From Acetobacter indonesiensis (GTDB lineage: Bacteria; Pseudomonadota; Alphaproteobacteria; Acetobacterales; Acetobacteraceae), in contig NZ_BAMW01000024.1 of assembly GCF_000963945.1 (NCBI RefSeq), forward strand, positions 1-64,000: a stretch of DNA of 64,000 bases. The letters are read 5' to 3'. A program made the position numbers and the translations under genes. Shown in pieces: positions 1 to 10,460 of this stretch. The notes under the pieces were generated by a model. The model ran no database searches and was not told the DNA's origin. It saw nothing but the letters and a program-made list of their open reading frames with translations. Within the stretch, counting starts at the first letter, position 1; each line of letters begins with the position of its first letter.

Positions 1-271
1 CATCGCGAAGGGCATCGGCATCCCAGTGCCCGCGCCCCAGAAGCGCCTGCTGCCGCCATGGACCAGGATCTCCTGCAGCTTCCGCTCGCATCCATCCCGT
101 CTTGCGTGGTTCATTGCCAATCAGAACGTCAAGGAAGGCGCACGCAGAAGCCGCAACACGCTTCTGCCTAAACAGCGGCGCGATCCGCTCCTTGGCGGAC
201 CGAAGCCCGGACGCCCACAAATCCAGCGTCTCTTCAACTGACGCACCGCCACTCATCATATCCTGAATCAT
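1..271 (-). mobile_element. IS701-like transposase, N-terminal part (runs off left edge)
   Basis: Reading the minus strand from the ATG at 271 gives about 90 open codons to the window edge. Near its end the translation has KTGWMRAEAAGD, then LLGRGHWDADALRD, which matches the N-terminal region of IS701/IS4-type DDE transposases (the conserved 'K-x-G-W-x-x-A-E-A-A-G-D' stretch followed by 'LLGRxxWDADxxRD'). The catalytic residues would lie beyond the left edge. An in-frame stop at 293-295 bounds the frame upstream. The neighbouring AIPR gene ends a few bases away at 286, so the element's end probably lies close to 272-300. No terminal inverted repeat could be assigned because the other end is not in view. 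Confidence 0.7.
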
Positions 272-285
272 GGTTACCCATAGAT

Positions 286-1605
286 TCAGAACTCAATACA
301 AAATGCAACTGTAGTGCTAGTCCTCAAAGCATCAGAATACTCACCGCGCTTCGGTTCATAGAGTAGTCCGGTCTTCCTGAAGACGATTTCCGCGATCTCG
401 CGGTTTTGATCATTGCTCGCGGTGCGGTCGATCGAAGACACTGCCGTCTGCGAATTCGTGGCGGACGAGATGCTCAGGATGAGGTTTTTCTTTGCTTCTT
501 CGTTGATCTGCGGCAACGTTATGATCCTGACCATCACTTCCTTACCAGAGAAGAGACGTTCGCGATCGATGTCAGATCTTTCGTCAAATATCCGCGCAAG
601 GGTATATGCGGTCTGCCCGCCGTTGATAATCTGAGGATTGACGATCTCCACTTGAGCTCGGTTCTGAGATCCGACACGCTCGTTCACGTAAGTCTCATCC
701 GAGACAATGGTAATCCCGTTATTTAAAATCGCAAACTCGCCGGTATCGATGTCGACGATGCTATGGTAGATTCCCTCGTTCGTCCGCTGCTCCCTGAATT
801 CGAGATAAGACCTCGGATTATAGCGCAGGATGGAGTTCTTGTATCGTGACATGATCCTAGCGATTTCGATCGTCGGCACAAGAACGACTGTAACCTCACT
901 AGGTCCGTGTGCTGTGATGATCTCCGCACTCAAGCGGGAGCGGTTGGACTTGTTGCTCAGATCAATCTGGAGCCGCATGCTTGAGGTGTAATATTGCTCG
1001 CCGCGGATGGTCGGCATAACCAACTCGCCGTAGCAGCGGTCGAAGTTGACGATGTTGGTCTCGTCTCCATGGAATAGCCGCTCGACAAGAACATATTGCT
1101 CAGCCTTGACATTCGCGAGAATTGTAACTCGTGTCTTGTACCGCGCGATGTCGGAGATCTTTTGAAGCTTTTCGATGAATGCCAGAATGCGACCATTGTA
1201 ATTCTGCCCGTCGATGCTCTGGCGATGCCCATTAAGTACCCGGTCCAGATCGATCGACATGATCTCTTCCGGAGAAATATTTTTGGACTCAAAGTTGCTA
1301 GACCCGACCCTGAACTTAGACTGGATGATGTCTAGAATCTTGTTTTCAGTGTCTATGTGATAAGCGTCGATCCCACCGTCATAGCTCCCATCCGTTATCG
1401 TTAGTTCACGGTCTTCGAAACTCAGTATTCCGTAGGTCGCGGCCAGGTAGAGATGGATGAACGCTCGAGCTCGCGCCTGATTTTGCCGTTCTTCCGTACT
1501 GCTGTCGAACAGGGAGCTACGTTTCTTAACCCCCTTCCCCTGTCGCACATATTCATCAAGGATATGTGTCAGGATGGCGTATTTTCGAGTCTGTCCCGCA
1601 TTCAT
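286..1605 (-). CDS. AIPR-type abortive phage infection protein, probably 3'-truncated
   Basis: 439 aa. The segment NPQIINGGQTAYTLARIFDE in the C-terminal half is the signature of the AIPR family (abortive infection phage resistance), whose members act in phage defence by a mechanism I cannot read from sequence. The N-terminal third (FEDRELTITDGSYDGGIDAYHID...ILDIIQSKF) resembles the restriction-endonuclease-like fold often found in AIPR proteins (D-G-G-I-D ... I-Q-S-K, a D-(x)-E/Q-x-K type core). The reading frame stops at 286, immediately beside the IS701-like transposase start, and family members are usually longer, so the tail was probably lost on insertion. The start is at 1605. Confidence 0.7.
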   Translation of the reverse strand: MNAGQTRKYAILTHILDEYVRQGKGVKKRSSLFDSSTEERQNQARARAFIHLYLAATYGILSFEDRELTITDGSYDGGIDAYHIDTENKILDIIQSKFRVGSSNFESKNISPEEIMSIDLDRVLNGHRQSIDGQNYNGRILAFIEKLQKISDIARYKTRVTILANVKAEQYVLVERLFHGDETNIVNFDRCYGELVMPTIRGEQYYTSSMRLQIDLSNKSNRSRLSAEIITAHGPSEVTVVLVPTIEIARIMSRYKNSILRYNPRSYLEFREQRTNEGIYHSIVDIDTGEFAILNNGITIVSDETYVNERVGSQNRAQVEIVNPQIINGGQTAYTLARIFDERSDIDRERLFSGKEVMVRIITLPQINEEAKKNLILSISSATNSQTAVSSIDRTASNDQNREIAEIVFRKTGLLYEPKRGEYSDALRTSTTVAFCIEF

Positions 1606-1965
1606 TTTTGGTCCCTATGTAGCCGACTTCGTAATCACCGATCCGGCCAAAACTGATTGCTATTCAATATCGCGGGAAGATATCCATACAGCCGCCCGGA
1701 GACAATGTTCGGACGGTAGATAGATTCCAATTGCCAGCCGAGCGCAGTAAGATTGATGTCTGCTATGCGGAAAGCGATATTAGCAACTGTATGCCCGATA
1801 TGAGGGCGTCTGCCGCCTGTCCGCTTCACGTTTCTTGAGCGGACAGGCAGTTCAGGGGGGAGAACGGAAGGTCGGCTTTATGTTTGAAGGCAATAAAAAG
1901 CGGCCATGGAAATTGAAAAGAAATGTCTTGCTGTCGTCCGACGTACTGTTTGCTACGATGGCGCG
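1606..1965. other. gene-poor stretch with an 11-bp inverted repeat
   Basis: No convincing gene is seen between the AIPR start and the SCO-family start. It contains a perfect 11-bp inverted repeat, GCCTGTCCGCT at 1815-1825 and its complement at 1838-1848, with a 12-nt loop. There is no T-run after it, so a simple intrinsic terminator is unlikely; a transposon or recombination remnant, or a protein-binding palindrome, is equally possible. Confidence 0.4.
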
Positions 1966-2607
1966 ATGACTCGCAAGAAACCCATAAAAATTGCATTAAC
2001 CAAGCAAGTCCCTCTTTCGAGACGACAGGAGTGGAAAAAGATATTTCCTCTTCTTTGTATCATAATGTTCCTGTTTTCTGGGGCTGCGGGACTAAGACTA
2101 TTTCTGACGTCGCAGCAGCATACACAGATTGGCGGGCCTTACACTCTGGTTAATGGTCATGGGCAGACTGTCAGTCAGGCGGATTTTGAAGGGCATTATA
2201 CGCTTCTGTATTTTGGCTATACGCACTGTGTAGATATCTGCCCGTTGACACTAGCGACCGTGTCAGCCGCTCTTGATGAGCTTGGTAAGCGGGGACAAAA
2301 CATTATTCCCGTATTCATTTCAGTTGATCCCGAACGTGATACTCCTGCAGTGTTACAGGAGTATGTTGAACGTTTCTCCCCTCATATTGTCGGTCTGACT
2401 GGATCCGAAAGCCAGCTTCAGCCGGTTATGAAGGCATTTCATGTCTCAGCACGACGTCGTGCCCCCAATGGTTCAGGCTATCTCGTCGATCATAGTTCGC
2501 TCCTTTACCTCATGGACGGACAAAATCATCTGGTTGGCATGATCCCCGTTGATGCCAGTGCCCATCAGATTGCAAGCGAACTCAGACGGCTTTTACCATC
2601 CTCCTGA
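1966..2607 (+). CDS. SCO1/SenC/PrrC family copper-chaperone-like protein
   Basis: 213 aa from the ATG at 1966. An upstream in-frame ATG at 1906 exists, but the protein from 1966 starts with a basic stretch followed by a hydrophobic anchor (FPLLCIIMFLFSGAAGL), as expected for a membrane-tethered periplasmic thioredoxin-fold protein. The SCO copper site is visible: CVDIC (C-x3-C) after FGYTH, and the later histidine in LVDHSS. Family role: copper delivery to cytochrome c oxidase, or redox/metal handling in the periplasm. It converges with the PepSY gene (3-bp gap) and is probably functionally linked to the TonB/PepSY pair. Confidence 0.85.
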   Translation: MTRKKPIKIALTKQVPLSRRQEWKKIFPLLCIIMFLFSGAAGLRLFLTSQQHTQIGGPYTLVNGHGQTVSQADFEGHYTLLYFGYTHCVDICPLTLATVSAALDELGKRGQNIIPVFISVDPERDTPAVLQEYVERFSPHIVGLTGSESQLQPVMKAFHVSARRRAPNGSGYLVDHSSLLYLMDGQNHLVGMIPVDASAHQIASELRRLLPSS

Positions 2608-2609
2608 TG

Positions 2610-3974
2610 TCAGGTCGGGCCTAATCTCGCAAACATCCGGTTTGCGAGAACCAGAACAAATAATGCGACCCCCAGTTCTGGTAGAAGCAGCCCCAGAATG
2701 ACAAGGGTCGTCATACCGACAATCCCATATTTCTGAGAGGGCATGGCCGGCGGAACCCCCAAGGAGCCCACAGGTTTGCGTTTAAGCCACAACACTGTTG
2801 CTGCACTGCTCATCATCAGTAAGCCGACTGCCACTAAAAGGTTGATAGCCTGATTTATCCCTCCAAAAAGTTGGCCCTCATGCGCCGCTACACCGTAGCC
2901 AATGATCCGATCCATAAAGCCTTTCTGGGCAAACGTTTCCTGTGTCATCACATGGCCGTCGGGTGTTACCGTCACACTTTTCCGCAAAGGTCGGTTTTGT
3001 GTGTCGGAACGCACCGTCCACAGAGAGCCAGACGGTGTAATGATTACCGGAGCAGGCAGGGAAAGAGTGCTCGCAGTCTGTACAACAGTATTCAGGCTGC
3101 TTAGCAAGTCTCCTGCCGGAAAAGTGGAGACGGTTGGCATGTCCATACCGGGCATATCCATACTGTCTTTTACGGGAAGGTTATGTGGTTGTCCGACCGG
3201 GTACCCTGCTATGACCGTGGCGGCTGGAATCGCGCCAATTTCCCACTCCTTGACAGAGGTCAGGCGACCAACCGTGTTCTCGACCGATTGCAGGGCATGT
3301 CCCCAGACGAAAGACCACGGTAGACCGGACACCAGAAACAGCACCAGAAATACTGACGTCCAAACACCAGTGACCGCATGGAGGTCTCGCCAACGGGTCC
3401 GTCCCTTTGTTCCAAGACGTGGATAGACAACGCCTGCCAGTCCGCGCTGATGACGTGGCCACCACAGCAGCAGGCCTGTCACGATGAGCATAATGGTCCA
3501 TGATGCAACCATTTCCATAATGACAGAACCCACATTACCCAAAAGCAACTGGCCGTGCAGCCGAAAGACCAGCCGCTCAAATCTGCTTTCTTCCAGAACA
3601 GTTTTCAAAATGGTGTGGGTGTTCCTGTCCACATAGACCCGCACGGCCTCTCCGTCTGGTCTGCTGACCAGAATACGTGCGGCACTCTCCGAAGTCCGCG
3701 GAAGTTCATAAGCCAGGAAAGCCCCCTGCGGCACTGCTGATAAAGCAGCCTGAACGTCATGCTTGGGAGAGGGCGACTGAACTGTGGGCAGATGGTCATA
3801 TCGCCAGTCAATCCAGTCATCAATCTGGGGTTTGAAAAGATAAACCGCCCCGGTCAGAGAAAGAAAAGCCACAAAAGGCAGGCAGAACAGCCCTGCGAAG
3901 AAATGCCAGCGCCAGAGCGTGCGACGGTCTGGCCAGAGAGTGGCACTGTGTATGGTCATGGTACTATCCCTCAA
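2610..3974 (-). CDS. PepSY-associated membrane protein (PiuB-like)
   Basis: 454 aa inner-membrane protein with an N-terminal transmembrane helix (WRWHFFAGLFCLPFVAFLSLTG), a periplasmic PepSY-like region, further helices in the middle (MEMVASWTIMLIVTGLLLWWP) and three C-terminal helices. A Met-rich loop, DSMDMPGMDMP, lies near residues 265-280 and looks like a copper/metal-binding motif. Members of this family sit next to TonB receptors and are implicated in reduction or handling of imported metal complexes. Its first codons overlap the TonB receptor stop by 4 nt (ATGA at 3971-3974), so the two are translationally coupled. The true start could also be the ATG at 3959. Confidence 0.8.
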   Translation of the reverse strand: MRDSTMTIHSATLWPDRRTLWRWHFFAGLFCLPFVAFLSLTGAVYLFKPQIDDWIDWRYDHLPTVQSPSPKHDVQAALSAVPQGAFLAYELPRTSESAARILVSRPDGEAVRVYVDRNTHTILKTVLEESRFERLVFRLHGQLLLGNVGSVIMEMVASWTIMLIVTGLLLWWPRHQRGLAGVVYPRLGTKGRTRWRDLHAVTGVWTSVFLVLFLVSGLPWSFVWGHALQSVENTVGRLTSVKEWEIGAIPAATVIAGYPVGQPHNLPVKDSMDMPGMDMPTVSTFPAGDLLSSLNTVVQTASTLSLPAPVIITPSGSLWTVRSDTQNRPLRKSVTVTPDGHVMTQETFAQKGFMDRIIGYGVAAHEGQLFGGINQAINLLVAVGLLMMSSAATVLWLKRKPVGSLGVPPAMPSQKYGIVGMTTLVILGLLLPELGVALFVLVLANRMFARLGPT

Positions 3975-6301
3975 AACCTGATGCGCACGCCGCCGAAATA
4001 CGCACGGGGCGAGCCTGCGTAGATGGAACCTGTGCTGTTCATGAGTGTCGTGGCACCAGCCTGCTGACCACTGGCCTGTAGTTTATCGCTGATGTTGGTG
4101 GCACCTGCGATATAAGTCTGGTTAGCAACGTTCTGCACCTCGAAATACCAGTGCAAACGATGCGCCCAGCCGAACCGGGCGGGAGGATCATAATGCATTT
4201 CAAGATTAAGCAGCGCATACCCCGGCGCTTTCAGACGATTGGCGTTATCTAGCCAGTAAGAATCACGCCACGTAACTTCCGCATATCCGCCCAGCCCTTC
4301 CAGTAAACCGTCAGGCTGGTCGTAAAGAAAGCGGGCATTAAGAAAATTGGGAATGACCCCAGGGATATAGTGCCCATTACGGCTGAAGCTGCGTGAGAGC
4401 GTGCTGTTGGAAAGAACCTCGGTGTAATTGGTATAAACCTGATTATCGTAGGTGTAACTCAGTTTAACCCGACCGCCGGGAAGCATTTTCGGCATAGGTT
4501 TCCACTCCACACCAAGAACAACACCACGATGTTCAGACGCAGGTGCGTTGAAAGTGTAGGAGCCAACGGTGTTGACCCCGGCAGACTGGCTGACCAACTC
4601 ATTTTTATAAAACTCGTAAAAACCTGTTGCCTGAATGCTGACCGTCGAGGAGGGGTGCCAGTCGGCGCCCAGATCAATACCGACACTTGTCTGGCTTTTC
4701 AGCTGTGTATTGTTCCCGTATTCCCCTTGTTGCGTAATGAAAAGATTGGAAGAAGATGGCGTGCCATAGGCTGTGCCGACACGGGTATGCAGTGTCCAGT
4801 CTTTTGACGGCGTATAAATCAACGCGCCTTCTGGCGCGAGATTGAAATAGAAACGATTGGCTGTGATGGCTCGCTGGCTTCTGGCCATCGCGGAGTAGCC
4901 ATAGAGTGTTTCGGTTGCGCCAATATCGGAATATGTGCCGCCAAGCCCTACGACGATGTGCCAGTCAGGTGCAAAATGCCAGTCTTCCTGAAAGCGTACG
5001 CCAAGATTCCACTGGTGCCCGTAGCTTTCGGAACTCATGGCCCCCCGTGTCGCACCGCCAAGGGGCATGATGTTGTAAGTCTGCGAACCAAAATCGAGAT
5101 AATCAAAACTGACGCCAGCAAACGTTTCCAATGCTCTGCCAGCAAGTTCGGCGTGGTTGGTGATGTCGCTACTGACATTATAGGAATTATAAGGACCGAC
5201 ATACGCCGTGGGCGACGTGGGTTGATCGATATGGCGCTGATCGTAAGTAAACTGGTTTCGCCACGTTGTGTGGCTGTTGAAATCATGCTCCCAGCGCAGG
5301 CCAACCACCGTGCGTCGATCAAAGCGGCCCAATCCGGCGGCTTCAGGACTCATGGCAACCTTCGCGCCATAGCGGCCATTGACCAGCAGATTGACAGACG
5401 CGCAGCCTGCCGCCGCACTGGACGCATTGGTGCACCCTTGCTGGTAAGGATTGGCCCGATACTGGTTGAGTGACACTCTTGCTGGCAGAAAAGCATCCGT
5501 GACGTTGTTGACGAATTTCAGGATAAGACGATCCGATGACGTCAGATTGACACGCAGCCGCATATTTTCTGTCGAGGTATTATAACGGCTATTGGCAATG
5601 AAGCCGTTTCCACGCACATCGCTGCCAAAGATCATCAGATCATAGTGTCTATTGCCAAAACCGAGCGTTGCATAATTGTTGAACATCCCGAAACTGCCGA
5701 AATCGGAGCCCAGTTCCAGTCCGTGGATGTCTGTGCCCTTTCGCGTGCGGAAATTGATGGCACCATTAATGGCGTAATTACCATACAGGGTTGAGGCAGG
5801 CCCCTCGAAAACATCCACACCCTGATAGGCATGAGGATCAATCAAATCGGCCCGGGCGGTCCCATCGGGTTGGGTCATGGGGAACCCATCTTCCAGAACC
5901 TGAATATTTTTAAGTCCCCATGATTGACGATCTCCTGAGCCACGAATGGACACGTTCGTATCGCGAGGGCCATTCCCCTGAGTGAAGCTGACGCCAGGAA
6001 TGGTCACCACCATATCGGCAACACTTTGGCTAACCTGGTTCGCGAAACTATTTCTGTCGGAACTATAAGTCGTCTGGCCCGCGGGACGCGTAAGGGCAGA
6101 GGATCGACTTAATCCCGTTACAAGAATCTGTTCAGTTTTGAAGGGATTTTTTTTGGTTCTGGACGCAGGAAGAACACGGTTGCTCAAAGGTGGGCGAGGC
6201 TTCTCTGTGCCGACGGCAGCGTAGGTAGTGGTAGCCGAGAAAATGGCGGCAGCGACCATTGTCCCGTAAAACGGGAGTGAAAAATAAATAATACGAAACA
6301 T
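3971..6301 (-). CDS. TonB-dependent outer-membrane receptor
   Basis: 776 aa from the ATG at 6301, chosen because it opens directly into a signal peptide (FRIIYFSLPFYGTMVAAAIFSATTTYA). The plug domain is recognisable (VADMVVTIPGVSF, NVSIRGSGDR, GVDVFEGPASTLYG, NGAINFRTRKG), followed by a beta-barrel that ends in the typical terminal phenylalanine (GGVRIRF). It imports a metal chelate or related ligand across the outer membrane. The substrate is not readable; the copper-like motifs in the neighbouring SCO and PepSY proteins make a copper or iron chelate plausible. It is followed by the coupled PepSY gene. Confidence 0.9.
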   Translation of the reverse strand: MFRIIYFSLPFYGTMVAAAIFSATTTYAAVGTEKPRPPLSNRVLPASRTKKNPFKTEQILVTGLSRSSALTRPAGQTTYSSDRNSFANQVSQSVADMVVTIPGVSFTQGNGPRDTNVSIRGSGDRQSWGLKNIQVLEDGFPMTQPDGTARADLIDPHAYQGVDVFEGPASTLYGNYAINGAINFRTRKGTDIHGLELGSDFGSFGMFNNYATLGFGNRHYDLMIFGSDVRGNGFIANSRYNTSTENMRLRVNLTSSDRLILKFVNNVTDAFLPARVSLNQYRANPYQQGCTNASSAAAGCASVNLLVNGRYGAKVAMSPEAAGLGRFDRRTVVGLRWEHDFNSHTTWRNQFTYDQRHIDQPTSPTAYVGPYNSYNVSSDITNHAELAGRALETFAGVSFDYLDFGSQTYNIMPLGGATRGAMSSESYGHQWNLGVRFQEDWHFAPDWHIVVGLGGTYSDIGATETLYGYSAMARSQRAITANRFYFNLAPEGALIYTPSKDWTLHTRVGTAYGTPSSSNLFITQQGEYGNNTQLKSQTSVGIDLGADWHPSSTVSIQATGFYEFYKNELVSQSAGVNTVGSYTFNAPASEHRGVVLGVEWKPMPKMLPGGRVKLSYTYDNQVYTNYTEVLSNSTLSRSFSRNGHYIPGVIPNFLNARFLYDQPDGLLEGLGGYAEVTWRDSYWLDNANRLKAPGYALLNLEMHYDPPARFGWAHRLHWYFEVQNVANQTYIAGATNISDKLQASGQQAGATTLMNSTGSIYAGSPRAYFGGVRIRF

Positions 6302-6371
6302 GTGAAGGGACCTGAAGAGACAGCACAAAATGCTCACCTGCATGGCAGGTGAGCGGCTCTTTCAATTCAGA

Positions 6372-6761
6372 TCAGGCAGGAGGTCCCTGCGGGCAGAGAG
6401 AAGTCCGTTTTGGTGTTGGCGGCCCCCGGATGAATGTGAACATCCATGACTGACGAATGGCAGCAACACATAATCCCACAAAAAGACAGAAAACGATGCC
6501 TACAACGAGCAGGTCCAATGCTTCGGACAGAAGAAAGCCGTCATCATCGGGGGCAGTTGAGCGATGGTGCTGTCCGTCTGGATCAGACGAAGTGCTTAGA
6601 TCGTCGCAAAGAATGCTCAGCTTTGTAAGGGTGTTGAGGGGATCGTCGATTAGTGTCGCAGGGGAAGCAATTCCGCCAAATGTCAGGCGTGCAATCAGTG
6701 CAAGCAATACGAGAGGCCAGAAGGCCAGCAGGTAAGTTGGACTGTGAGCACGTGGAGTCAT
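6372..6761 (-). CDS. small two-helix membrane protein of the TonB/PepSY operon
   Basis: 129 aa with two hydrophobic segments (LLAFWPLVLLALIARLTF and LDLLVVGIVFCLFVGLCVAAI) separated by a polar, Asp/His-rich loop (SSDPDGQHHRSTAPDDD), and a Pro-rich C-terminus (RGPPTPKRTSLCPQGPPA). It lies just upstream of the TonB receptor on the same strand. It resembles the short DUF2946-like proteins that accompany metal-transport genes, but the resemblance is weak. Probably cotranscribed with the receptor. Confidence 0.5.
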   Translation of the reverse strand: MTPRAHSPTYLLAFWPLVLLALIARLTFGGIASPATLIDDPLNTLTKLSILCDDLSTSSDPDGQHHRSTAPDDDGFLLSEALDLLVVGIVFCLFVGLCVAAIRQSWMFTFIRGPPTPKRTSLCPQGPPA

Positions 6762-6987
6762 GTGTCACCGTTACATCAAGTTCTCTCTGTTAACCAGTCC
6801 ATACCGATCGCTTCAATCCTACCATTCAATGACGACATCTCTGATCTTTGAGCAACATTGCATGTCTGATTCCGGATAGAAGGAGCAGAAAGCTGTCAGC
6901 TGATTTTACAGTTTGAAAGATGCCCCTAACAGATTTCATCTCCACTCAAAGCCAAAAAATTCCGGATCCAAAAAACTCACAATCTAT

Positions 6988-7815
6988 TCATCGTAGTTTA
7001 CTCACGAAATATCTGAGATGATCTGCAATAAAACTGGCTACAAAATAATAGCTGTGATCGTAATCAGGACGAAGATTCAGGATAAGTTCCTGCCCTGCAT
7101 TCCGTGCGGCTTCCTGGAGCAGTTCTGGCCTGAGCTGTTCTTTCAGAAACTGGTCCGCCAGACCCTGATCTATCAGAACAGGTAGTCTTTCCTTCGCTGT
7201 CCGCACAAGTTCAAGCGGGTCATAGGCTACCCAACTGGCACGATCCGGACCCAAATAAGCACTGAATGCTTTTTCACCCCATGGTACCTGCGTTGGCGCC
7301 ACAATGGGTGAAAAGGCTGACACAGAACGATAGCGGCCAGGATTACGCAGTGCGATCATGATGGCGCCAAATCCACCCATCGAATGTCCCGCAATGCCTC
7401 GCTGCTGCGTAACCGGAAAGCTCGCCTCAATCAGCGCAGGAAGTTCCGTGACGACGTAATCATACATCCGATAATGCGCAGCCCACGGCTCCTGCGTCGC
7501 ATTGAGGTAAAATCCGGCACCCTGTCCAAGATCGTACGCATCGTCATCAGCCACACCCACGCCCCGTGGACTGGTATCCGGCGCGACAATGGCGATGCCC
7601 AGTTCTGCGGCCACGCGTTGCGCGCCAGCCTTGCCAATGAAGTTCTGCTCCGTACATGTCAGACCGGAGAGCCAGTAAAGAACGGGAACCTTTTCAGTTT
7701 TTGCCTGCGGCGGCAGGTAGATCGCGAAGTTTGCTTCCACACCCAACGACACGGACTTGTGTCGCCAGACTTCCTGCACGCCCCCAAAAGAGGCGTGTGT
7801 TTCCTTGCGTTCCAT
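6988..7815 (-). CDS. frmB: S-formylglutathione hydrolase
   Basis: 275 aa from the ATG at 7815 (a GTG at 7824 would add three residues). Esterase D / alpha-beta hydrolase with the nucleophile elbow GHSMGG around residue 147, the N-terminal [11 protein letters not shown] signature of the family, and a C-terminal DHSYYF carrying the catalytic His. It hydrolyses S-formylglutathione to formate and glutathione, the last step of glutathione-dependent formaldehyde detoxification in the cytoplasm. Last gene of the frmR-frmA-VOC-frmB operon. Confidence 0.93.
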   Translation of the reverse strand: MERKETHASFGGVQEVWRHKSVSLGVEANFAIYLPPQAKTEKVPVLYWLSGLTCTEQNFIGKAGAQRVAAELGIAIVAPDTSPRGVGVADDDAYDLGQGAGFYLNATQEPWAAHYRMYDYVVTELPALIEASFPVTQQRGIAGHSMGGFGAIMIALRNPGRYRSVSAFSPIVAPTQVPWGEKAFSAYLGPDRASWVAYDPLELVRTAKERLPVLIDQGLADQFLKEQLRPELLQEAARNAGQELILNLRPDYDHSYYFVASFIADHLRYFVSKLR

Positions 7816-7839
7816 GGCTCTCACTGCCTTTTGCGCATG

Positions 7840-8241
7840 TCAGTTACCGTCCGTGAAGGTATAACTGCAGATCTTGTTCCCTGCCGGATCCCGGAGATAG
7901 GCAGCGTAAGCGCCCGGTAAGTGGCTTCGCGGGCCGGGTGCGCCTTCATCGGTTCCCCCATTGGCAAGACCTGCGGCATGAAAAGCCTCCACTTCGGCGG
8001 GTGTCGCTGCTGCAAAACCGATGGTGACACCGTTGCTTGAGGGCGCTTCACCGTTGCCAGGACGTGCAATGATGAAGGCTGGCTTTTCGCGGCCATACAG
8101 AATCCACCCATGCCCGAACGGCCCCAGGTTTTTTATGCCCAGAGCCGCAAGCGCGGCGTCATAGAATTTCGCGGATACCGCAGTATCCACTGCCCCAAGA
8201 AAAACGTGAGAGAAAACATCGTCACCGGAAATAACTGCCAT
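7840..8241 (-). CDS. VOC (glyoxalase/dioxygenase) superfamily protein
   Basis: 133 aa from the ATG at 8241, which follows a clear AGGAG ribosome site; the longer frame to 8268 lacks one. Features: HVFLGAVDTAVSAKFYDAALAALGI (typical VOC opening), the central HAAGLANGGTDEGAPG loop and the AYLRDPAGNKIC ending. VOC proteins bind a divalent metal and act on small electrophiles or confer resistance. Position between frmA and frmB suggests a role with glutathione or aldehyde adducts, but the substrate is not readable. Confidence 0.85.
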   Translation of the reverse strand: MAVISGDDVFSHVFLGAVDTAVSAKFYDAALAALGIKNLGPFGHGWILYGREKPAFIIARPGNGEAPSSNGVTIGFAAATPAEVEAFHAAGLANGGTDEGAPGPRSHLPGAYAAYLRDPAGNKICSYTFTDGN

Positions 8242-8300
8242 GATCGTTCTCCTGTAATTTCCAACCATTGGAAATGATGTTGCGCGGTGAGACGTAGACC

Positions 8301-9727
<1,427 letters not shown>

Positions 9728-9745
9728 GAACGCTTACTCCCGAAT

Positions 9746-9795
9746 ATACTACCCTTGAGTATCCTCGTCATACTATAGGGCAGTATGACGAGGAT
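9746..9795. promoter_or_regulatory. two FrmR-type operators
   Basis: Two copies of ATACT-N7-AGTAT occur side by side: 9746-9762 (spacer ACCCTTG) and 9770-9786 (spacer ATAGGGC), 24 bp apart. The second is embedded in a larger inverted repeat with 14-bp perfect arms at 9761-9774 and 9782-9795. This TACT-(G/C tract)-AGTA layout is what CsoR/RcnR/FrmR-type repressors bind. The sites lie just upstream of frmR, so they probably give autoregulated, formaldehyde-inducible expression. Confidence 0.75.
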
Positions 9796-10460
9796 ATAAG
9801 GGCGTGCTTGTCATATGATCCGATCACAATTCCGTATCGCTGAAATTTTCATCGCAACGTCCATGGGTTGCCCGTCTGTGTCTTGGGATCATTCAATAGG
9901 TGCAATCAGTGAGATCCAGACAATCTCTGCAACGAGGCTTTGAAGCGCTGATGTCCGCTATTTGGCAAACAACCTTGTGGTCCAAACGACCGACATGAGG
10001 CGAAAGCAGAAGGTCCGCTTAGCGCGGCGTAAGCAGACAAGCGGCAATCGCCCTCTTTGCGGACACGTGAGCCTATGAATAGCTTTCCGCGTAGCGGACA
10101 TCAGGAAGGAAGCAGTCGGCTGGCAGCTAAGGCCTCTGGCGGTGCGGCGGATCGCGCCGTGACTGACCCGAGCCGACTCCCTTTGATGATGCTGGAGGTG
10201 CTCCGCCTTTTAGCTGGAGCCGAGAGGCCGGTTCCTTGGGAGCTGCCGCTCGTCACGGAAACCGCGTGCGGCAAGGGGCAGTGCAATGCAGACTTTCGGG
10301 CCAGATGCATGAAACACGGTTTGGACAAGAGTTGACGGAAGGTAGTCGTCCGCCGCATGTACGAAAGTTCCATAGGCCCTCCAGAAATTACATCTTTCCT
10401 ATTCGATCAGTTTCATCATAGAATTGAACAATGTATTGTCTCGAACACCTATGAACTTTG
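9796..10460. other. 665-bp stretch without a supported gene
   Basis: No gene could be supported between the frm operators and drt3a. Short open frames exist (for example 92 codons from 10057) but have no recognisable features or good ribosome sites. Text such as TCCGCTTAGCGCGGCG and CCGCGTAGCGGAC looks like decayed mobile-element or chromosomal sequence. The promoter of the DRT3 operon should lie in its last 100 bases, which are more AT-rich. Confidence 0.4.

Noticed and set aside
10057-10335. 92-codon ORF ahead of drt3a
   Set aside because: No ribosome site, no family feature, composition like decayed flanking sequence.
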